In this document: one piece after another, positions 49,887 through 59,168 of the stretch
Layout of the letters: every line of letters begins with the position of its first letter
Position numbering within the stretch: position 1 is the stretch's first letter
Assembly (NCBI GenBank): GCA_017428105.1
Contig: JAFRRM010000025.1
Location: 1-64,000 of the forward strand
Direction: 5' to 3'
DNA: 64,000 nt
Source: Lachnospiraceae bacterium
GTDB lineage: Bacteria > Bacillota > Clostridia > Lachnospirales > Lachnospiraceae
Made by a program: the position numbers and the translations under genes
Notes under the pieces: generated by a model
Database searches by the model: none
Seen by the model: only the letters and a program-made list of their open reading frames with translations
What the model was told of the DNA's origin: nothing

Positions 49887-51428
49887 ATGAACGACCAGAC
49901 CGTCATCGTCCTTGATTTCGGCGGGCAGTACAGCCAGCTGATCACCCGGAAGATCAGGGAATGCCATGTATACTGCGAGCTGCTGCCCTGGACGGTGTCC
50001 GCGGAAACGATTTGGGAGAAAAAGCCCGTCGGGATCGTGCTGTCCGGCGGTCCGGCCAGCGTGTATGAAGAAGGCGCCCCGGCGATCGACCGCCGGCTGC
50101 TGGAGCAGGGTATCCCCGTCCTGGGGATCTGCTACGGCTGCCAGCTGATGGTGCGGCTGCTGGGCGGCCGCGTGGAAGCGGCGGCCCGGGACACAGCCCG
50201 CGAATACGGGCGGACGGCGGTGCATTTTGACGCGGCCTGCCCGTTGTTTGAGGACCTGCCTCCCGAAGGGACCGCCTGGATGAGCCACGGCGACTACGTC
50301 AGCGCGCTCCCGGCCGGCTTTTCGGTCTTTGCGGAAACGGCGCACTGCCCGAACGCGGGCATCGCCGATCCGGCCCGGCGCCTGTACGGCCTGCAGTTCC
50401 ATCCCGAAGTCCGCCACACGGAAAACGGGACGGAGATGATCCGGGCTTTCCTGGAAAAAATCTGCGGTGCCGAAGGCGGCTGGACGATGCAGGATTACTG
50501 CGAACGCACGGTCCGCGCGGTCCGCGAACAGGCCGGGGACGGCCGCATCCTGCTGGCTCTGTCCGGCGGCGTGGATTCCGCCGTCGCCGCCGCGCTGATC
50601 GACCGGGCCGTCGGCGAACGCCTGACCTGCGTCTATGTGGACCACGGCCTGATGCGGAAGGGGGAAAGCGACGCGATCGAGGCGTTTTACTCCCGCCTGC
50701 GGCTCCGCTTCCTCCGCGTCAACGCGCAGGAACGCTTCCTGGGGCGCCTGAAAGGAGTCACGGACCCGGAGGAAAAAAGGAAGATCATCGGCGCCGAGTT
50801 CGTCCGCGTCTTCGAAGACGCGGCGCGGGAAGCCGGCGGGGCCGACTTCCTGGCCCAGGGGACCATCTATCCGGACGTCATCGAATCCGGCGCGGCCGGC
50901 GGCCGTACCATCAAAAGCCACCACAACGTGGGCGGGCTGCCGCGGCACACCGGTTTTCGGGGCATCATCGAGCCCCTGCGCGTCCTGTTCAAGGACGAGG
51001 TGCGCGCGCTGGGACGGGAGCTGGGCCTCCCGGAGGCGATCGTCGGCCGCCAGCCGTTCCCCGGACCGGGACTGGCCGTCCGCGTCCTCGGCGAAGTGAC
51101 GGCCGAAAAACTGGACCTGGTCCGGGAAGCGGACGCAATCTTCCGCGAAGAGCTGGAAAAACACGTCCCGCGCATCCCCGCCGATCAGTATTTCGCGGTG
51201 CTGACCAACATGGAGACCGTCGGCGTGATGGGGGATCAGCGCAGCTACCAGCGTACGGTCGCCCTCCGCGCCGTCTGCACGGAGGACTTCATGACGGCTG
51301 ATTTCGCCCGGATCCCGTACGATGTCCTGGCGGAAGCGTCCCGGCGCATCGTCAATGAGGTCCCGGGGATCAACCGCGTCGTCTATGACATCACGTCCAA
51401 ACCGCCGGCCACGGTGGAATATGAATAA
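49887..51428 (+). CDS. guaA: GMP synthase (glutamine-hydrolysing)
   Basis: A 513-residue enzyme converting XMP to GMP. The N-terminal class I glutaminase shows [33 protein letters not shown] with the nucleophilic Cys, and [13 protein letters not shown]. The ATP pyrophosphatase motif is [17 protein letters not shown]. The dimerisation domain ends [12 protein letters not shown], the usual XMP-contact end. GGAGG at 49876-49880 supports the ATG at 49887 rather than the earlier one at 49863. It lies 20 bases downstream of pyrG. Confidence 0.98.
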   Translation: MNDQTVIVLDFGGQYSQLITRKIRECHVYCELLPWTVSAETIWEKKPVGIVLSGGPASVYEEGAPAIDRRLLEQGIPVLGICYGCQLMVRLLGGRVEAAARDTAREYGRTAVHFDAACPLFEDLPPEGTAWMSHGDYVSALPAGFSVFAETAHCPNAGIADPARRLYGLQFHPEVRHTENGTEMIRAFLEKICGAEGGWTMQDYCERTVRAVREQAGDGRILLALSGGVDSAVAAALIDRAVGERLTCVYVDHGLMRKGESDAIEAFYSRLRLRFLRVNAQERFLGRLKGVTDPEEKRKIIGAEFVRVFEDAAREAGGADFLAQGTIYPDVIESGAAGGRTIKSHHNVGGLPRHTGFRGIIEPLRVLFKDEVRALGRELGLPEAIVGRQPFPGPGLAVRVLGEVTAEKLDLVREADAIFREELEKHVPRIPADQYFAVLTNMETVGVMGDQRSYQRTVALRAVCTEDFMTADFARIPYDVLAEASRRIVNEVPGINRVVYDITSKPPATVEYE

Positions 51429-51470
51429 TCCTCCGCCCGGGAAGACATCGAAAAGCAAGGAGAGAAAAGC

Positions 51471-53534
51471 ATGAGTATCAGAACCAGTGAAAACGAACGC
51501 TTTGGCACCGATCTCTTTCACGAAAAGGCCATGAAACAGTATATCTCCGAGGGGTCCCTCGCCGTCTGGCGCGAATGCGTCCGCACCCGCACCGTCCTGC
51601 CGGAAAAGATCGCGGACGACATCGCGGACGGCATGAAACGCTGGGCCCTGGACAAAGGCGCGACCCATTACACCCACTGGTTCCAGCCTTTAAACGGCGA
51701 AACGGCCGAGAAGCACGAGGGATTCCTGATCCCGGACGGCCGCGACGGCTTCCGCATGGAATTTTCCCGCAAAGAGCTGCTCCGCGGCGAGCCCGATGCC
51801 TCCTCCTTCCCCTCCGGCGGCCTGCGCTCCACCTTTGAGGCGCGCGGCTACAGCGCCTGGGATCCCACGTCCTACGCATTCATCAAAGACAAAGTCCTGT
51901 GCATCCCCACCGTGTTCTGCACATACTCCGGAGAAGTTCTGGATAAAAAGACCCCTCTCCTGCGCTCCGGCGACGCGCTGAACCGCCAGGCCGTCCGGAT
52001 CCTGCGCCTGCTGGGCGACGCTCAGACGGAAAGCGTGCAGGTCAACGTCGGCGCGGAGCAGGAATACTTCCTGATCCCGAAGCCGCTGTTCCTGCAGCGC
52101 GAAGACCTGCGGCTCTGCGGCCGCACGCTCTTCGGAGCGGACGCGCCCAAAAAGCAGGAGCTGGAGGACCATTATTACGGACAGATCAAGCCGGAGATCG
52201 CGGCCTTCATGCAGGACCTGAACGAAGAGCTCTGGAAGCTGGGCATCTGCGCCAAGACGGAGCACAACGAAGTGGCCCCGGCCCAGTACGAAATGGCGCC
52301 GTTCTTCACCGACGCCAACACGGCCAACGACCAGAACCAGCTGACCATGGAGATCATGAAGCGCGTCGCGGACCGGCACGGCCTGGTCTGCCTGCTCCAT
52401 GAGAAGCCCTTCGCCGGCGTCAACGGCTCCGGCAAGCACGTGAACTGGTCCGTGGGGACCGACCGCGGCGAGAACCTCTTCTCCCCCGGCACCACGCCCG
52501 CGGACAACACCCGCTTCCTGCTGTTCCTGGCCGCGTTCATCAAGGGCGTGGACGAATATTCCTCCCTGCTGCGCTGCTCGGCCGCCTATGCGGGCAACGA
52601 CCAGCGGCTGGGCGGAAACGAGGCGCCGCCCGCCATCATCTCCGTCTTCGTCGGCTCCGAACTGGAAGCGGTGATCGACTCCATCATCCGGGACGAGCCC
52701 TACGTCGACCGCACGGACCGTTTCCTGACCGTGGGCAAGGACGTGCTGCTGCAGCTGTCCAAGGACAACACGGACCGGAACCGGACCTCTCCGGTCGCCT
52801 TCACCGGCAATAAATTCGAATTCCGCATGCCCGGCTCCAGCCAGTCCATCGCCATGCCGGTCACATACCTCAACACGATCCTGGCCCAGGAGCTGAAGGA
52901 ATGCGCCGACCGCCTGGAAAACGCCGAAGACCGGCCGCAGGCCCTGCGCGCGATGATCCGCGAAATGCTTTCGGAGCACCGCCGCATCCTGTTCAACGGA
53001 AACGGATATGACCGGTCCTGGATCGCGGAGGCCGAGCGGCGCGGTCTGAAGAACCTGCGCAGCACGGCGGAGACCATCCCGGAATTCATCAGTGATAAGA
53101 ACGTCCGGCTGCTGACGGAAAACGGAATCTACAGCCTCAAGGAGATCGAATCCCGCAACGAGGTCCATCTCGAAAGCTACTGCGGGACCACCGTGATCGA
53201 GGCCCGCACACTGCTGGAGATGATCCGCAAGGGGGTCTTCGGCGCCGTCAGCGCCTTCCTCTCCTCCCTGGGCGGGGATTTCTATTTTGAGAAAGAACTG
53301 AAAAAGAAAGCCGGCTCGCTGGGCAACGACCTGCTGCAGGCCGCGGCCGACCTGGAAGAGGCTCTGGCCGCATACGACGCCGCGTCCGCCCCGGAGGCCC
53401 GCCTTAAGATCGCCAGCGAAAACCTGACGGTGCGGATGGCGGAATGCCGGAAGATCACGGACCGGCTGGAAAAGGTCATCGACGCCCGTTTCTGGCCGTA
53501 TCCGAATTATACGCAGTTAATGTTTGCCATCTGA
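51471..53534 (+). CDS. glnN: Type III glutamine synthetase
   Basis: A 687-residue GSIII enzyme, longer than GSI (~450) as expected (~700). NERFGTDLFHEKAMKQYISEGSLAVWRE opens it, followed by GATHYTHWFQPLNGETAEKH and FEARGYSAWDPTSYAFI. The catalytic core contains VNVGAEQEYFLI, KTEHNEVAPAQYEMAP, LLHEKPFAGVNGSGKHVNWS and GNKFEFRMPGSSQS. It makes glutamine from glutamate, ammonia and ATP. Its place among glutamine-consuming enzymes suggests a supply role for nucleotide and amino-sugar synthesis. A separate type I enzyme lies at 62776. Confidence 0.97.
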   Translation: MSIRTSENERFGTDLFHEKAMKQYISEGSLAVWRECVRTRTVLPEKIADDIADGMKRWALDKGATHYTHWFQPLNGETAEKHEGFLIPDGRDGFRMEFSRKELLRGEPDASSFPSGGLRSTFEARGYSAWDPTSYAFIKDKVLCIPTVFCTYSGEVLDKKTPLLRSGDALNRQAVRILRLLGDAQTESVQVNVGAEQEYFLIPKPLFLQREDLRLCGRTLFGADAPKKQELEDHYYGQIKPEIAAFMQDLNEELWKLGICAKTEHNEVAPAQYEMAPFFTDANTANDQNQLTMEIMKRVADRHGLVCLLHEKPFAGVNGSGKHVNWSVGTDRGENLFSPGTTPADNTRFLLFLAAFIKGVDEYSSLLRCSAAYAGNDQRLGGNEAPPAIISVFVGSELEAVIDSIIRDEPYVDRTDRFLTVGKDVLLQLSKDNTDRNRTSPVAFTGNKFEFRMPGSSQSIAMPVTYLNTILAQELKECADRLENAEDRPQALRAMIREMLSEHRRILFNGNGYDRSWIAEAERRGLKNLRSTAETIPEFISDKNVRLLTENGIYSLKEIESRNEVHLESYCGTTVIEARTLLEMIRKGVFGAVSAFLSSLGGDFYFEKELKKKAGSLGNDLLQAAADLEEALAAYDAASAPEARLKIASENLTVRMAECRKITDRLEKVIDARFWPYPNYTQLMFAI

Positions 53535-53548
53535 CGGAGGAAAAGATC

Positions 53549-55366
53549 ATGTGCGGGATCATCGGTTACACCGGCAGCGATCCGGCCGTCCCCATTCTGC
53601 TGGACGGACTGAAAAAACTGGAATACCGGGGCTATGACTCGGCGGGCATCGCGGTGCAGACCGCGGACGGCCTGCGGATGGTGAAGGCCACCGGCAAGGT
53701 GGAAAAACTGGCCGAAAAGCTGGAGCAGACGAAGGACATGGAGGGGATCTGCGGGATCGGACACACCCGCTGGGCCACGCACGGCTCTCCCACCGACGTC
53801 AACGCGCATCCGCACATGTCGGCGGACGGCCGCTTTGCCATCGTGCACAACGGGATCATTGAAAACTACCTGGATATCAGGAAGGATCTGGAGGAGAAAG
53901 GCATCGTGTTCGCCAGCGAAACGGATACGGAAGTGATCGTGCAGCTGCTGGCGTATTATTACGAAGGCGACGTGCGGAAGAGCCTGATGCGGACCATCCG
54001 GCGGCTGGAGGGATCCTACGCGCTGGCGGTCCTGTGCGCAGATCAGCCCGGGACGGTGTACGCGGCGCGGCTGTCCAGTCCGCTGATCATCGGGGTGGGC
54101 GCCGGCGAAAACTTTTTCGCGTCGGACATCACGGCGCTGATCAGCCACACGAAGGACGTGATCGACCTGGACGACGGGGAGACCGCGGAGATCCGGACGG
54201 ACAGCGTACGGATCTTTGACCGCTACGGCAGCCCGGTGAGCCGGGATCCTCGTCATATCCAGTGGGACATTGCGGCGGCGGAAAAAGGCGGCTACGATCA
54301 CTTCATGATGAAAGAGATCATGGAGCAGCCGCAGGCCCTGCAGGCAACGCTGGAGCCGCGCATCAAAGACGGGCGCGTCGTGCTGGACTCCGCGGACCTG
54401 GACATGAAGGCCTTCGACCGCATCCTGATCACCGCCTGCGGGTCCGCCTATCACGCGGGCTGCGTCGGACGGCTCGTGCTGGAAACGCTCTGCCGCCTGC
54501 CCGTGGAGACGGAACTGGCCAGCGAATTCCGCTACCGGGACCTGGTGCTGAACGAGCGGACCCTCGTGATCGTCGTCAGCCAGTCCGGCGAGACGGCGGA
54601 CACCATCGCGGCGCTGCGGAAGGCGAAGGAGGACGGCGCAGCCACGCTGGCCATCGTCAACGTGGTCGGCAGCACGATCGCCACGATCGCGGATCACGTG
54701 ATCTATACCTGGGCCGGTCCGGAGATCGCCGTGGCGACCACCAAGGGCTACGTGACGCAGCTGGCAGTGCTGGACCTGTTCGCGGTCTGGGCCGCGGATC
54801 AGCTTGGCCGGCTGGATCACAGGACGTATTCCCAGCTCGTGAAGGGGCTGAAGGCGCTGCCCGCGAAAGCGCAGCGCGCGCTGGACCTGAGCGCCCGCGT
54901 GGGCCGGCTGGCGAAGCTGTACCACGACCGGGAATCGCTGTTCTTCATCGGCCGCAACCTGGACCACGCGGTGGCCATGGAAGGGTCGCTCAAACTCAAG
55001 GAGATCTCCTATCTGCATTCGGAAGCTTATGCGGCGGGCGAACTCAAGCACGGCACGATCGCGCTGATCGAGCCCGGCCGCCTGGTCGTCGCCCTCTGCT
55101 GCTGCGAGCGGCTCTATGAAAAGACCGCCTCCAACATCCAGCAGGTCAAGGCCCGCGGCGCCGCGGTCCTCGCCGTCGCCCCGGAATCCAACCACCAGAT
55201 CTACGGCGAAGCGGACCACGTCCTGCGCGTCCCGAACGTCCACCCGCTCTTCTTCCCGGTGGTGGAGATCATCCCCCTGCAGCTGCTGGCGTACTACGTG
55301 GCCAGGGAGAACGGCTGCGACATCGACAAGCCGAAGAACCTGGCGAAATCGGTCACGGTAGAATGA
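53549..55366 (+). CDS. glmS: Glutamine-fructose-6-phosphate aminotransferase
   Basis: A 605-residue enzyme forming glucosamine-6-phosphate for cell-wall synthesis. MCGIIGYTG gives the N-terminal nucleophile Cys2 after Met removal. GYDSAGIAV, HTRWATHG and HNGIIENY are glutaminase motifs; two SIS domains follow (ACGSAYHAGCVGRL, VVSQSGETADTIAAL, GRNLDHAVAMEGSLKLKEISYLHSEAYAAGELKHG). The C-terminal KNLAKSVTVE is intact. GGAGG precedes ATG 53549, 14 bases after glnN. There is no space for a glmS ribozyme, so control must come from the operon promoter. A terminator follows. Confidence 0.98.
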   Translation: MCGIIGYTGSDPAVPILLDGLKKLEYRGYDSAGIAVQTADGLRMVKATGKVEKLAEKLEQTKDMEGICGIGHTRWATHGSPTDVNAHPHMSADGRFAIVHNGIIENYLDIRKDLEEKGIVFASETDTEVIVQLLAYYYEGDVRKSLMRTIRRLEGSYALAVLCADQPGTVYAARLSSPLIIGVGAGENFFASDITALISHTKDVIDLDDGETAEIRTDSVRIFDRYGSPVSRDPRHIQWDIAAAEKGGYDHFMMKEIMEQPQALQATLEPRIKDGRVVLDSADLDMKAFDRILITACGSAYHAGCVGRLVLETLCRLPVETELASEFRYRDLVLNERTLVIVVSQSGETADTIAALRKAKEDGAATLAIVNVVGSTIATIADHVIYTWAGPEIAVATTKGYVTQLAVLDLFAVWAADQLGRLDHRTYSQLVKGLKALPAKAQRALDLSARVGRLAKLYHDRESLFFIGRNLDHAVAMEGSLKLKEISYLHSEAYAAGELKHGTIALIEPGRLVVALCCCERLYEKTASNIQQVKARGAAVLAVAPESNHQIYGEADHVLRVPNVHPLFFPVVEIIPLQLLAYYVARENGCDIDKPKNLAKSVTVE

Positions 55367-55412
55367 CAGCAAATACGACAGGGGCGGACAACTGTGTCCG
55401 CTCCTGTGCGTC

Positions 55413-55448
55413 AGGCCATTTGGGGATCGTTCCGAATGGCCTCTTTTT
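55413..55448. terminator. Terminator ending the purine/glutamine cluster
   Basis: AGGCCATT (55413-55420) pairs with AATGGCCT (55435-55442), followed by TTTTT. A further GC-rich hairpin (GGGGCGGAC / GTCCGCTCC) lies just upstream at 55381-55404. Confidence 0.8.
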
Positions 55449-55452
55449 CTGT

Positions 55453-56061
55453 TTATCGATCGTTCTTCCGGCCCCACCGCCGCAGGGCGGCCGCCAGCGT
55501 GATGCCGCCCAGCATGATCAGCAGGCCGATCCCGATGGCAACGCCCGTGACCGCGGAAAACCCGCTCCAGGACTTCTGCTGTATGTCCGAGAAGGGGTCC
55601 GCGCCCGGGAACAGGCCGTCATAGGCGCCGCTCCCCAGGATCTGCCCGCGGAGGATCAGCCGGATGACGAAGCCGAAGGCCGCAAAGATAAAGCCGCCCA
55701 CCGCCATATAGACGCCGTAGAGCCAGCCGTAGCGCTTCAGGGCATTCAGAAGGAAAGCGGGGAGATGATCCATCCAGGCGGGATACCGCGGGGCATCGGC
55801 TCCGCCTGCGGAAGCCGTGCCGCTCTCCGCCCGTTCCGCGCCGGCTGCCGCGGCCGGAAGGCTGTCATCCTCCGACAGCAGCCAGTCCGCCGACACGTTC
55901 AGGACCCTGGCCAGCTGGGCCAGTTTCCCGATCTCCGGATTGGATTCGCCGGTCTCCCACTTGGATACGGACTGGCGGGAGACGCCCATGGCGTCCGCCA
56001 GGTCCACCTGGGACAAGCCCGCCCGTTTCCGGGCGGTCTGGATCTTATCGCATAATTTCAT
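55453..56061 (-). CDS. XRE-family regulator with membrane segments (paralogue)
   Basis: A 202-residue protein: Cro/C1-type HTH at residues ~4-60 (IQTARKRAGLSQVDLADAMGV, recognition helix SRQSVSKWETGES), an Ala/Gly-rich linker, then two membrane segments (~115-140, LYGVYMAVGGFIFAAFGFVIRLI, and ~172-195, AVTGVAIGIGLLIMLGGITLAAAL). The layout matches the protein at 33172-33714 and the recognition helices are nearly the same. The start at 56061 follows AAAGGAGACAGAC. A minus-strand promoter (TTGTAT-17-TATGCT) and a GCAACCG-T-CGGTTGA palindrome lie upstream. Its targets are unknown. Confidence 0.88.
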   Translation of the reverse strand: MKLCDKIQTARKRAGLSQVDLADAMGVSRQSVSKWETGESNPEIGKLAQLARVLNVSADWLLSEDDSLPAAAAGAERAESGTASAGGADAPRYPAWMDHLPAFLLNALKRYGWLYGVYMAVGGFIFAAFGFVIRLILRGQILGSGAYDGLFPGADPFSDIQQKSWSGFSAVTGVAIGIGLLIMLGGITLAAALRRWGRKNDR

Positions 56062-56140
56062 GTCTGTCTCCTTTGCTTTTTTTGTTTTCAGCATACCGAA
56101 AACCGTCCGGGCATACAAGAACCTGCCGGATGGAACTTCG

Positions 56141-56155
56141 TCAACCGACGGTTGC
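56141..56155. promoter_or_regulatory. Palindromic candidate operator upstream of the second XRE-membrane gene
   Basis: Read on the minus strand GCAACCG-T-CGGTTGA, a 13-base perfect palindrome with flanking bases. It shares the GCAAC...GTTG frame and 15-base length with the palindrome at 33067-33081. Confidence 0.5.
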
Positions 56156-56187
56156 ATCCGCCGTGTTTCCGCCGTTTCCGGCCGCTT

Positions 56188-56478
56188 TCAGGATCCGATG
56201 CCGAACCAGTGATGGCTCACGGCCACACCGATCAGTACTGCCCAGCCCGCGGCCAGCAGCGGCAGACCCAGCCGGAAATACCAGTGCTTCGTCTTATGGC
56301 GGAACACGTACATCCCGACCAGCGCGCCGAAGGCACCGCCGATCACGGCCACCAGAAGCAGCGCTTTTTCCGAGATGCGCCAGGCGTGCTCCCGTGCGCG
56401 CTTTTTATCCAGGCCGTACAAAAACAAGGCGGCGAGGTTCACGATGATGAGATAAACAAAAATGATCTTTCCGACCAT
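56188..56478 (-). CDS. DUF1294 membrane protein
   Basis: A 96-residue protein with three hydrophobic segments. YGLDKKRAREHAWRISEKALLLVAVIGGAFGALVGMYVFRHKTKHWYFRLGLPLL is the DUF1294 pattern, in which a conserved basic DK.RA loop precedes a Gly-rich helix and an FRHKT...F motif. The function of the family is unknown. ATG 56478 follows AAAGGAGAACGAC; the longer frame is not supported. It is separated from the XRE gene downstream on the same strand by about 125 bases. Confidence 0.88.
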   Translation of the reverse strand: MVGKIIFVYLIIVNLAALFLYGLDKKRAREHAWRISEKALLLVAVIGGAFGALVGMYVFRHKTKHWYFRLGLPLLAAGWAVLIGVAVSHHWFGIGS

Positions 56479-56556
56479 GTCGTTCTCCTTTCTTTCCGGA
56501 TATCCCGCTGCCGCCATCATATCAGAAACCGCGGCGAAAAGGAAGCCTTGCCCGTC

Positions 56557-56585
56557 TTGCATTTTCCCGCCTTTTTTGGTAATCT
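56557..56585 (+). promoter_or_regulatory. Promoter of the PHP gene
   Basis: TTGCAT at 56557-56562, 17 bases, then TAATCT at 56580-56585, 34 bases before the start codon. Confidence 0.55.
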
Positions 56586-56618
56586 TCACACAGAAGGAAA
56601 GCATGAGAAGGGACGTTT

Positions 56619-57455
56619 ATGAAACGCTGCGATCTGCATTGTCATTCCTGTTTTTCGGACGGTTCGGAAACGCCGGCGGAGCTGATCCGGCTGGCGGAGG
56701 AAGCGGGACTGGGAGCCCTGGCCCTGACCGACCACAATACGGCGAAGGGACTGCCCGAATTCATGGCGGCCGGACGGGAAAGTTCCGTCATCCCGGTGCC
56801 GGGCTGCGAATTTACCACAGAATATAACGGCAGGGAGCTCCACATCGTGGGGCTGTTTTTCGCGGAGGAGACCTGGCCGGAGATCGAGGACTACGTCGAG
56901 CTGATGAGAATGGCGAAGCATCACGCCAACATCCGCCTGATGGAAGCCCTGCAGCGGGGCGGGTACGACGTGCATTATGAAGAAGCCGCGGCGCTCACCG
57001 ACGCGGACGAATTCAACCGGGCTCACGTGGCGCGGCTGCTGCTGCAGAAACGATACGTTTCCTCGGTCAGCGAAGCGTTCCAGACCATCCTGGCCGAAGG
57101 CCTGGGCTACTACGTCCCGCCCCGGCGGCTCAGCAGTCTGGGGACCATCCGCTTCATCAAACAGTACGGCGCCACCGCGGTCCTGGCCCATCCCTTCCTG
57201 AACCTGAACAAGGCGGAGCTGATCGAATTCCTCCCCAAAGCCAAGCTGGCCGGGCTGGACGCGATCGAGACGCACTATACCGAATTTGGCGCGGAAACGA
57301 CACGGGAAGCGGAACAACTGGCCGCTCTCTTCGGTCTTAAGCAGAGCGGCGGCTCGGATTTCCACGGGACGGCCAAGCCGAAGATCCGGCTCGGCTCCGG
57401 CTGGGGCGATCTGGAAGTTCCGTTTTCTTTTTATGAGGACCTGAAGCATGACTGA
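56619..57455 (+). CDS. PHP-domain metal-dependent phosphoesterase
   Basis: A 278-residue PHP-family enzyme. KRCDLHCHSCFSDGSETPAELIRLA is the first metal motif (HxH), LTDHNTAKGLPEF the second, and VLAHPFLN and GGSDFHGTAKP later ligands. The nearest characterised relatives are RNase AM / 3',5'-bisphosphate nucleotide phosphatases, which use Mn2+ and degrade short RNA or pAp; assignment to that activity is by family. The gene has its own promoter and overlaps the next gene by eight bases. The rest of the operon may therefore share expression. Confidence 0.92.
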   Translation: MKRCDLHCHSCFSDGSETPAELIRLAEEAGLGALALTDHNTAKGLPEFMAAGRESSVIPVPGCEFTTEYNGRELHIVGLFFAEETWPEIEDYVELMRMAKHHANIRLMEALQRGGYDVHYEEAAALTDADEFNRAHVARLLLQKRYVSSVSEAFQTILAEGLGYYVPPRRLSSLGTIRFIKQYGATAVLAHPFLNLNKAELIEFLPKAKLAGLDAIETHYTEFGAETTREAEQLAALFGLKQSGGSDFHGTAKPKIRLGSGWGDLEVPFSFYEDLKHD

Positions 57456-57987
57456 GCTTTTCCGCGAGCTGCCTCGGCTGGAAGACGACCGCATCGTGCT
57501 GCGGCCCCTGTCGGCCGGGGACGCCCCGGCGCTGGACCGGATGCGGCAGGACCGCCTCGTCGCCCGCTATCTGCCGACTTTCCTGTACGAAAACCGTTAT
57601 CCGGACATTCACCGGGTCATGGACGGACTGTATACCGAATGCCTGGCGGAAGGATCCCTGATCCTGGGCGTTTACGAAAAGCCGGACCTCGCGTTCTGCG
57701 GACTGGCGGAGCTGTACGGATACCGGAAGGAGCTCCGCAAGATCAGCATCGGCTGCCGCCTGGCCCGCGAAGCCTGGGGGCGGGGACTGGCCGTCCGCGC
57801 GGTCCGGCTGCTGGCCGCCCATGTGACTGAAGAAAAACAGATCGAGATCATCACGTCCAGCACGCTGGTGCCGAACAAGGCCTCCGCCCGCGTCCTGGAA
57901 AAAGCGGGATTCACCCTGGTCGCGGCCGGCGCGGACGAGGACTGGGGGTTTCCCAAGCCGCTGCCGACCAATAAATGGATCCTGTAA
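57448..57987 (+). CDS. GNAT-family acetyltransferase (RimJ/RimL-like)
   Basis: A 179-residue acetyltransferase starting within the PHP gene. DRIVLRPLSAGDAPALDRMRQD is the RimL-like start. GCRLAREAWGRGLAVRAVRLLAAHV provides the acetyl-CoA loop, and IITSSTLVPNKASARVLEKAGFTL the conserved NxxSxxVxEKxGF end. This group acetylates protein N-termini, antibiotics or small amines. The start overlap implies translational coupling to PHP; no functional connection is known. Confidence 0.92.
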   Translation: MTELFRELPRLEDDRIVLRPLSAGDAPALDRMRQDRLVARYLPTFLYENRYPDIHRVMDGLYTECLAEGSLILGVYEKPDLAFCGLAELYGYRKELRKISIGCRLAREAWGRGLAVRAVRLLAAHVTEEKQIEIITSSTLVPNKASARVLEKAGFTLVAAGADEDWGFPKPLPTNKWIL

Positions 57988-58011
57988 CAGGCAGGCCGGA
58001 AGGAATGGGAC

Positions 58012-59103
58012 ATGAGTAAAAACAGCAAGAAAAACAACAAAGGCTTCCGCATCTGGAAGCTGCCCCTGTATCTGATCGGGTTCGTCCTGATCGTCGCCGT
58101 CGCCGGGATCATCTTCCTGACCGTGACCGAGTATCGCCCGCAGGAGAGAGAAGCGCTGGCGGTGGAGGACGGCGGGCAGAAAAAGCTGGCGGAAGGCGCC
58201 AGTTTCACGCTGATGAGCTGGAACATCGGATTCGGCGCGCTGGGCGACAACGCGGACTTCTTCATGGACGGCGGCAAGGGCGTCAAGACCGCGGACACGG
58301 CCCGGCTGGAGAGCAACATGGCCGGGATCCTGCGGGAGATCGACGCGGTCCGCCCGGACATCCTGCTGATCCAGGAGATCGATCGGGACTCCGCGCGTTC
58401 GGAAGGCATGAACCAGGTCCGCCGGATCGCGGAGCATCTGCAGGGCTTCTCCTCTTCGTTCGCCAACAATCTGAAGGTCGCCTTCCTGCCCTACCCCATC
58501 CCGCCCATCGGGAAAGTGGATTCGGGCATCGCGACCTACTCTTCCTTTGCGGTCGGCAGCGCGGAACGCATCCAGCTGCCCATCCCGTTCCCCTGGCCCG
58601 TCCGCATGGCCAACCTGAAGCGCTGCCTGCTGGTCTCGCGCCTGCCGGTGGAGGGGAGCGGCAGGGAGCTGGTTCTGGTGAACCTGCATCTGGAGGCTTA
58701 CGACAGCGGCGAGGGCAAGACCGCGCAGACCCAAAAGCTGGCGGAGCTGCTGGAAGCCGAGGCGGAGAAGGGCAATTACGTCATCGCCGGCGGCGATTTC
58801 AACCAGATCTTCTCCAATTACGATAAAAACAAATATCCCCAGCAGGAAGGCAAGTGGGTCGTCGGCGAGATCGACGTGAATGCGTTCACGGCCGGCTGGC
58901 AGTTCCTGATGGACGACGCGGTGCCCACCTGCCGTTCGCTGGACCAGCCCTACGCGGGCGCGGACAAGGCGGCTTTCCAGTATTACCTGCTGGACGGCTT
59001 CATCGTGTCCGCCAACGTCCAGGCGGACCTCATGATCACCCGGGACCTGGATTTCGTCTGCTCGGACCACAACCCGGTGGTCTTGCGGGTGACGCTGAAA
59101 TAG
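58012..59103 (+). CDS. Membrane-anchored endonuclease/exonuclease/phosphatase-family protein
   Basis: A 363-residue protein. A Lys/Asn-rich start and one membrane helix (~18-38, LPLYLIGFVLIVAVAGIIFLT) anchor an outward EEP domain. Motifs: LMSWNIGFGALGDN (Asn ligand), ILLIQEIDRDS (catalytic Glu), LVNLHLEAY, IAGGDFNQIFSN and CSDHNPVVL (final Asp-His). Family members hydrolyse phosphodiesters in DNA, phosphoinositides or sphingomyelin; here the substrate is unknown but lies outside the cytoplasm. It follows the GNAT gene by 24 bases and likely belongs to the same transcript. Confidence 0.92.
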   Translation: MSKNSKKNNKGFRIWKLPLYLIGFVLIVAVAGIIFLTVTEYRPQEREALAVEDGGQKKLAEGASFTLMSWNIGFGALGDNADFFMDGGKGVKTADTARLESNMAGILREIDAVRPDILLIQEIDRDSARSEGMNQVRRIAEHLQGFSSSFANNLKVAFLPYPIPPIGKVDSGIATYSSFAVGSAERIQLPIPFPWPVRMANLKRCLLVSRLPVEGSGRELVLVNLHLEAYDSGEGKTAQTQKLAELLEAEAEKGNYVIAGGDFNQIFSNYDKNKYPQQEGKWVVGEIDVNAFTAGWQFLMDDAVPTCRSLDQPYAGADKAAFQYYLLDGFIVSANVQADLMITRDLDFVCSDHNPVVLRVTLK

Positions 59104-59168
59104 ATCATATCCCGCAGGTCTCTGCGGACTTCGGATCAGGACGATCAGCTGAGCAAGGAGGTATCATT

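Noticed and set aside
53535..53548. glmS ribozyme before glmS
   Set aside because: Only 14 bases separate glnN from glmS, far too few for the ribozyme.
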